Positions 59,644 through 64,000 of a stretch of DNA of 64,000 bases are shown piece by piece; the stretch's first letter is position 1, and the number at the start of each line of letters is the position of its first letter. The position numbers were made by a program, and so were the translations under genes. Origin of the DNA: Clostridiales bacterium (GTDB taxonomy: Bacteria > Bacillota > Clostridia > Peptostreptococcales > Anaerovoracaceae); the NCBI GenBank assembly GCA_012513435.1, contig JAAZCE010000040.1, forward strand, positions 211,543 to 275,542, in the 5' to 3' direction. The notes under the pieces were generated by a model. It worked only from the letters and a program-made list of their open reading frames with translations, was not told where the DNA came from and did not search any database.

Positions 59644-61599
59644 TTACGACTGCTCCTCTTCGTCCCTCAAATCAAATTCCATAGTAATCTTGAACAAATC
59701 ACCATCCACGTCTATATGGAATTTACCGCCCTGCAATTCTATCAGATTCTGTGCTATGGATAAGCCCAATCCGCTACCGTCTGTATGTCGTGAGCTGTCC
59801 CCTCTGACGAATCTCTCCGTAAGCTCATCTCCTGTTATATTGAGCTCGTACTTGGAAACATTTTTATAGATGATTATGGCCTTACCTCCCCGTTTTTCGA
59901 GAGTTTGATATACTCTTGTCTCCGGCTGAGTGTATTTGCATATGTTATTCAGAAGGTTATCAAACACTCTCCACATGCTTCTTCCGTCTGCAAATATTTT
60001 GATTTCATCATCAGGTAACTTCATTACCAAATTAATATCTGCCTCTTGTGCCTTTTCTTCATATTCCACCATGCTCTGGGTCATTAGCATACCAATCTTA
60101 CAAGGCTCCATATTCATCTTGACATTTCCCGTAGCAGCTTTTGAAGCCTCCACTAAATCCTCGGTCAGTTTCTTTAATCGCTGAGACTGCCTATCCAGCA
60201 CCTCTATATACTCTTTAGACTTTTCACCGCTTATATCTTCGTCTTTAAGAAAATCAACATAATTGATAATCGATGTTAATGGCGTTTTGATATCATGAGA
60301 AACGTTTGTGATAAGCTCTGTTTTGAACCTTTCGCTTTTCATTTTTTCAGATACGGCCTTTGAAATTCCCTGCCCTATACTGTTCAGGTTATCTGCATGT
60401 TCCGCAAAATCTAAAAACAAGCCCTTTTTATCGATCTTATAATCCAGCTCGCCTTCGGCAAGCCGCTTGCCTCCATCCTTAAGCTTCCTCATACCCAGTG
60501 CTGTATAAAAAACTGCTGCTGCCGTTACCACGGCTCCAACAAACCATAACAGTAATGCGCCGCCATTCGAGCCGCCATATCCTGCACCATATAGCAGGAT
60601 AATAAATAGATTTATTAACAAGCCTACTAGAAGAATCAAGGCCGTCTTCCACACTAAATGCACATTCTCCAAAAGACGAACCACTTTTAGCGCCATCCAT
60701 TTAAAAATCATCAGAAGCTTGTATATAAGTGCACTTTCCCACCATCTGCCCATCCTAACCTTGCATATAAATAAAAGCAGAAATCCCGACACCAGGACAA
60801 CAAGGGCTACAGTAGTAATAATAATAGCAGCAATTGCTACGTCATAATTATCATATAAGCTTATACCATCGCTCGAATATCCCACAAACATTGATATAAA
60901 TACAGCAGCAGCAACTATCACGTCCATGGGCAATCGTTTTATAAATGACTGTTTCCCTTCCGGCTCATTATTCCCACCATCTTCCGGCCTTCTCCTGCCT
61001 ACAGTAGTGGCCAGGAAGATAAAGATACATATTGCGGCAATAAATCCTATTATAGCTGTTGCAAGAGCAATATTTCTGTAGTTATATATATCATTGAAGC
61101 GATTATATACCGATGATATCTCCGTAGGAACTCCTGTATCACTGTCCATATCTCCTAAAAATACGTCTATTTTAAAGGCGTCGTGTTCAAGCCTCTGGGT
61201 GTATGTGCTTTCCGTATTCTTTAACTGCTGATTACACTGTCTTATAATAGCTGTTCCGTCATCAGCGGGGTTCAAGCCGAATTCCGCTCCATCATAAACC
61301 GTTATCACATATCCAAATTCTGTCGAGGAATTCTCCCCTTCCAAAAGTTCTTCATCTGTTAAGTAGAAATATCCTTTGGAAGAATCACCCTCAATTATCT
61401 TATTGGCTAATATCCGCCCTCCATAAAAGGCCGTTTCACGGTAAATATCCTGACTTGCCGTTTTCTTGCTCTTGGAATACCATTCATAATCTATATTGAT
61501 AATCGCCACTATGGAAGCGAGCACGGTCAATCCGGCACAAACAACCATAATTATATATGCGGCTACTTTAAGGGCTAAACTTCTCTTTATATTTTCCAT
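59644..61599 (-). CDS. Membrane sensor histidine kinase
   Basis: This 651-residue kinase has a membrane helix at about residues 10-35, an extracytoplasmic sensor region to about 175, then four or five more membrane segments up to about 375. A short HAMP-like linker (AEGELDYKIDKKGL) precedes the HisKA domain with the phosphorylated histidine in NVSHDIKTPLTSIINYVDFL. The ATP-binding domain shows NLLNNICKYTQP and GSGLGLSIAQNLIELQGG. It resembles large Clostridial kinases with unknown signals. The ATG at 61599 has GAGGTG seven bases upstream. It follows the response regulator gene by 11 bases. Confidence 0.92.
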   Translation of the reverse strand: MENIKRSLALKVAAYIIMVVCAGLTVLASIVAIINIDYEWYSKSKKTASQDIYRETAFYGGRILANKIIEGDSSKGYFYLTDEELLEGENSSTEFGYVITVYDGAEFGLNPADDGTAIIRQCNQQLKNTESTYTQRLEHDAFKIDVFLGDMDSDTGVPTEISSVYNRFNDIYNYRNIALATAIIGFIAAICIFIFLATTVGRRRPEDGGNNEPEGKQSFIKRLPMDVIVAAAVFISMFVGYSSDGISLYDNYDVAIAAIIITTVALVVLVSGFLLLFICKVRMGRWWESALIYKLLMIFKWMALKVVRLLENVHLVWKTALILLVGLLINLFIILLYGAGYGGSNGGALLLWFVGAVVTAAAVFYTALGMRKLKDGGKRLAEGELDYKIDKKGLFLDFAEHADNLNSIGQGISKAVSEKMKSERFKTELITNVSHDIKTPLTSIINYVDFLKDEDISGEKSKEYIEVLDRQSQRLKKLTEDLVEASKAATGNVKMNMEPCKIGMLMTQSMVEYEEKAQEADINLVMKLPDDEIKIFADGRSMWRVFDNLLNNICKYTQPETRVYQTLEKRGGKAIIIYKNVSKYELNITGDELTERFVRGDSSRHTDGSGLGLSIAQNLIELQGGKFHIDVDGDLFKITMEFDLRDEEEQS

Positions 61600-61610
61600 T
61601 TCATTACACC

Positions 61611-62294
61611 TCACTCCATTTTATATCCCTGTCCCCATACGACTTTTAAATGACGAGGCTGTTCCGGGTTTATCTCAAGTTTCTCGCGCAGGTGACGTAT
61701 ATGAACTGCTACCGTCCCCTCTGCCCCAAAAGCATCTTCTTCCCATACGGTACGATAAATCTCTCTGGGAGAAAAAACCCTACCCGGATTTTGCATGAGG
61801 AATTTTAAGATTCCATATTCCTTAGGGGTAAGATTTGTTGCTTCCCCCATGAGCAAAACTTCTTTGGCCATATCATCCAGCTCAATATCCCCGATTTTCA
61901 CGATATTCTTTTTTAAGGGTGCTGAACCTAATTCCATATAACGTCTGAGCTGTGATTTTACTCTGGCAATAAGCTCCACAGGATTAAATGGCTTGGTTAT
62001 GTAATCGTCTGCTCCAATATTGAGTCCCAAAATTTTATCCGTATCCTCGCTCTTAGCGGTCAGAAATATAACAGGGATGTTCCGATTCTCACGCATTATG
62101 CTGAGAACCTGTATTCCATTCATTTGAGGCATCATTATATCGAGAAGCACCAAGTGGATATGGTTTTTTTCAATGATATCAAGGGCGTCTTTCCCGTTAT
62201 AGGCCTCATATAAATTGTAATCATTACTTGCAAGATAGATCTTTAACGCGGAGACAATGTCTTTCTCATCGTCACATATTAATATGTTATACAT
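61611..62294 (-). CDS. OmpR/PhoB-family response regulator
   Basis: This 227-residue regulator has a receiver domain with acidic pair DDEKD, the phospho-acceptor Asp in LVLLDIMMPQMNG, the TAKSED threonine and the KPFNPVEL lysine. A winged-helix output domain follows, with LTPKEYGILKFLMQNPGRVFSPREI and VHIRHLREKLE. It pairs with the kinase downstream. It is divergent from a cation/proton antiporter gene, with about 300 bases between, and may regulate it. Confidence 0.95.
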   Translation of the reverse strand: MYNILICDDEKDIVSALKIYLASNDYNLYEAYNGKDALDIIEKNHIHLVLLDIMMPQMNGIQVLSIMRENRNIPVIFLTAKSEDTDKILGLNIGADDYITKPFNPVELIARVKSQLRRYMELGSAPLKKNIVKIGDIELDDMAKEVLLMGEATNLTPKEYGILKFLMQNPGRVFSPREIYRTVWEEDAFGAEGTVAVHIRHLREKLEINPEQPRHLKVVWGQGYKME

Positions 62295-62350
62295 TCTTTG
62301 TCATCCTCCGACCCTATTATGACATGAAAAGTTTTAATATGAAATAGTGT

Positions 62351-62365
62351 AATTCTTTAAGAATT
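62351..62365. promoter_or_regulatory. Palindrome in the divergent regulatory region
   Basis: AATTCTT-T-AAGAATT is a perfect 7-bp-arm dyad, 57 bases upstream of the response regulator start and 24 bases upstream of the antiporter -35 box. It could be an operator for the regulator. Confidence 0.3.
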
Positions 62366-62388
62366 CATTAAGTATACATTTTTATTAC

Positions 62389-62416
62389 TTGAATAGTTGT
62401 TTTTTAAGTGTATAAT
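62389..62416 (+). promoter_or_regulatory. Promoter of the antiporter leader
   Basis: TTGAAT (62389-62394) and TATAAT (62411-62416) are separated by 16 bases. The transcript would start near 62423, about 170 bases before the antiporter start codon. Confidence 0.6.
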
Positions 62417-62454
62417 AAAGAAAGATAATCACTGTGATTCAAACAACAAAGGAC

Positions 62455-62547
62455 AGGATTATTGCCAAGTATTTTTCTGTGGTAAGGAATCCTTAAACTG
62501 TAGATAAGGTGGCGTCAGAGTCTTGGCTCTGATGCCCCTTTTTGTTT
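62455..62547 (+). promoter_or_regulatory. Structured leader with terminator upstream of the antiporter gene (candidate attenuator)
   Basis: Stem 1 pairs AGGATT (62455-62460) with AATCCT (62488-62493) and, inside it, TTGCC (62462-62466) with GGTAA (62481-62485). Stem 2 pairs GGCGTCAGAG (62511-62520) with CTCTGATGCC (62527-62536) with one wobble, followed by CCTTTTTGTTT. It is a full intrinsic terminator between promoter and gene. I could not match it to a named riboswitch. Confidence 0.6.
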
Positions 62548-62593
62548 GTGTGACTTTTAGTATTGCAATAATTTACAAAAGGAAGTGAACGCA

Positions 62594-63772
62594 ATGAACG
62601 ACCTACAATCTTATTTACCCTTACTTATTATAATGGCAGTTGCCGTAGTAATTCCTTTCCTTCTGAAAAGAATTAAGTTTGTAGCTATTCCAATTATAGT
62701 AGGAGAAATAATAGGAGGCATTATAATAGGCCAAACCGGTTTTGATTTAATAAACGAAAGCGCCAGCATTGAATTTTTATCAAACTTAGGCTTCGGAATA
62801 TTAATGTTCTTATCGGGGATGGAAGTAGACATAGATTCCGTAATCGGTAAAAACAATAAAGGCAGCTTTAATCCGTTGTCACTGGCAGTCCTCTCATTTA
62901 TAGGAACTATTATCGTCAACTGCGGCCTTTGTTCCATACTCTTACTCATAGGCTTGGAATCCGACTTCATTATGCTCATACTACTTCTATCGACTACTTC
63001 GCTGGGGATAGTCGTACCGATTCTTAAAGAAAAAGGTATTCTTGATACAGACTACGGCCAAAACGTCCTTCTCTGCGGACTCGTTGCAGATATTACAACA
63101 ATGCTACTGATTACAATTTATTTTTCATGGTGTGCTACAGGTGAAATGTATAAAACGTTGGTTGTGGGTCTTATATTTATTGCGGCAATAATTCTTTACT
63201 TTGTAGGCAAAATATTTATGCTACACAAAAATATCACCGGTCTTTTGAATGGAACAAGTCAAATAATGATCAGACTGAGCTTTTTTGTCTTGCTTGGCTT
63301 TATAATTTTAACTGAAATCTTAGGCGCCGAGATGATTCTGGGCGCGTTCATCGCAGGACTTCTTGTATCCCTTCTCACAAAAAACGGTGCCTACAAAATA
63401 AGAGAGAAAATGGATGCCATCGGTTATGGTTTTTTTATTCCTGTATTTTTTGTGAATGCAGGTTCCCAATTTGATTTATCTACCGTCTTCAATGATTCTA
63501 GAAGCCTTTATGCTATACCAATTGTGCTGATTATGGCATTTTTATCAAAAGTCATACCGGCATTGTTACTAAAAAAAGTCACCTCCTTTAAAAATGCAAT
63601 CGCAGGTGGATTTTTACTTTCTGCACGAATGAGCCTGATTATTGCAGCAAGCACCATTGCATTAAAGATGAATTTAATAACCCCATTAATGTCAAGCACT
63701 ATACTAATCGTTGCCATTCTTACATGTACGATTTCTCCTATTATATTTGATAAGCTATATAAACAATATTAG
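62594..63772 (+). CDS. Cation:proton antiporter (CPA2, Na+/H+ exchanger family)
   Basis: This 392-residue membrane protein has about 12 hydrophobic segments. Typical stretches are GEIIGGIIIGQTGFDLI, ILMFLSGMEVDID, the LSTTSLGIVVPILKEKG helix, and GAEMILGAFIAGLLVSLL. No C-terminal TrkA-N domain is attached, unlike KefB or KefC. It exchanges Na+ or K+ for H+. The ATG at 62594 has AAGGAAG eight bases upstream; the GTG at 62585 is less likely. Its leader carries a terminator hairpin. Confidence 0.9.
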   Translation: MNDLQSYLPLLIIMAVAVVIPFLLKRIKFVAIPIIVGEIIGGIIIGQTGFDLINESASIEFLSNLGFGILMFLSGMEVDIDSVIGKNNKGSFNPLSLAVLSFIGTIIVNCGLCSILLLIGLESDFIMLILLLSTTSLGIVVPILKEKGILDTDYGQNVLLCGLVADITTMLLITIYFSWCATGEMYKTLVVGLIFIAAIILYFVGKIFMLHKNITGLLNGTSQIMIRLSFFVLLGFIILTEILGAEMILGAFIAGLLVSLLTKNGAYKIREKMDAIGYGFFIPVFFVNAGSQFDLSTVFNDSRSLYAIPIVLIMAFLSKVIPALLLKKVTSFKNAIAGGFLLSARMSLIIAASTIALKMNLITPLMSSTILIVAILTCTISPIIFDKLYKQY

Positions 63773-63832
63773 AACAGGAATCTCGAAAATACGTTTACAA
63801 AAACGGCAACTCTTTCTTCACAACTAAAAAAA

Positions 63833-63851
63833 CGAGACCTTTCTGGTCTCG
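63833..63851. terminator. Bidirectional terminator between the antiporter gene and the rRNA operon
   Basis: CGAGACC at 63833-63839 pairs with GGTCTCG at 63845-63851 around a TTTCT loop. CTTTTTGC follows on the plus strand, and a T run follows on the minus strand. It should end the antiporter transcript and the rRNA transcript coming from the right. Confidence 0.8.
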
Positions 63852-63863
63852 CTTTTTGCAAAA

Positions 63864-63977
63864 GCGGCAACGTCTTACTTTCCCAGGCAGTCGCCCACCA
63901 AGTATCATCAGCGCTAAGGAGCTTAACTTCTGTGTTCGGTATGGGAACAGGTGTGACCTCCTCGCTATAGTCACCGC
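63864..63977 (-). rRNA. rrf: 5S ribosomal RNA
   Basis: On the minus strand the sequence starts GCGGTGACTATAGCGAGGAG and ends GACGTTGCCGC, with the terminal helix closing (GCGGT with TGCCGC). The conserved core CACCTGTTCCCATACCGAAC and GAAGTTAAGCTC is present, as is the helix IV/V region GATGATACTTGG. About 114 bases are visible; the ends may be off by a few. The 23S gene should lie to the right, outside the window. The strand and the terminator after it show this is the 3' end of an rRNA operon. Confidence 0.95.
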
Positions 63978-64000
63978 ATAGAGTTTGCTTGCTTCCGCAA

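Noticed and set aside
1..64000. CRISPR arrays, tRNA genes, insertion sequences with DDE transposases
   Set aside because: No regularly spaced repeats, no cloverleaf-like sequences and no transposase motifs were seen by eye; a tRNAscan or CRISPR search was not possible.

Overview
The window comes from a low- to mid-GC, anaerobic, endospore-forming member of the Clostridia. Sporulation genes (spoIID, spmA, spmB, an AbrB/SpoVT-type regulator, ricT) sit beside genes typical of strict anaerobes: rubrerythrin, feoAB, class III fructose-bisphosphatase, two-subunit class I fumarase, butyryl-CoA dehydrogenase with an EtfAB pair whose EtfA carries a ferredoxin domain, and a sigma-54 activator with CBS and PAS domains. 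Translation starts mostly follow strong AGGAGG-type sites. The species cannot be named from the sequence alone.

Layout. 1-6.6 kb: rimO (cut by the window edge), ftsK/spoIIIE, uppP, asd, and two minus-strand genes (cysteine-rich small domain, DUF975). 6.7-13.6 kb: a D-Ala-D-Ala carboxypeptidase gene (dacF-like) is split by a 5,373-bp element that carries a large serine recombinase, a small ORF, an ABC exporter pair and a small membrane protein. The two halves join in frame through a shared 9-bp core to give a 420-residue protein with all three active-site motifs. 13.7-22.9 kb: minus-strand housekeeping genes (small membrane proteins, a K+ channel, BMP lipoprotein, deoB, rmuC, tcdA, recX, MBL hydrolase, phosphopantetheinyl transferase, YerC). 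23.0-32.9 kb: a TylF-type methyltransferase, then a catabolic island. In the island a sigma-54 activator sits between two candidate -24/-12 promoters. One faces a four-subunit molybdenum hydroxylase (split molybdopterin subunit, as in nicotinate dehydrogenase) plus an MBL hydrolase, and the other faces a ThDP-dependent enzyme.

33-43.6 kb: a Ca2+/Na+ antiporter; bcd-etfB-etfA behind a near-consensus Rex operator; fbp; metAA and metY for methionine synthesis through O-acetylhomoserine; fumarase alpha and beta. 43.9-49.5 kb: CPBP protease and amidase, YbaK-type deacylase, nitroreductase, alpha/beta hydrolase, spoIID. 49.6-54.7 kb: the feoA-feoB-FeoB-associated operon with a DtxR-like operator, rubrerythrin with its Shine-Dalgarno sequence inside a hairpin, murA, AbrB-type regulator. 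54.7-59.5 kb: DUF948 protein, spmAB, and a tmk-holB-ricT-trmN6 operon headed by an unlisted 53-residue membrane protein. 59.6-64 kb: a two-component system, a cation/proton antiporter behind a terminator-bearing leader, and the 5S rRNA gene at the 3' end of an rRNA operon entering from the right.

The most interesting items are the gene-splitting element, the sigma-54 hydroxylase island, the Rex-controlled bcd-etf operon, the rubrerythrin hairpin and the antiporter leader. All functional statements are read from sequence motifs and family knowledge; no database search was run.
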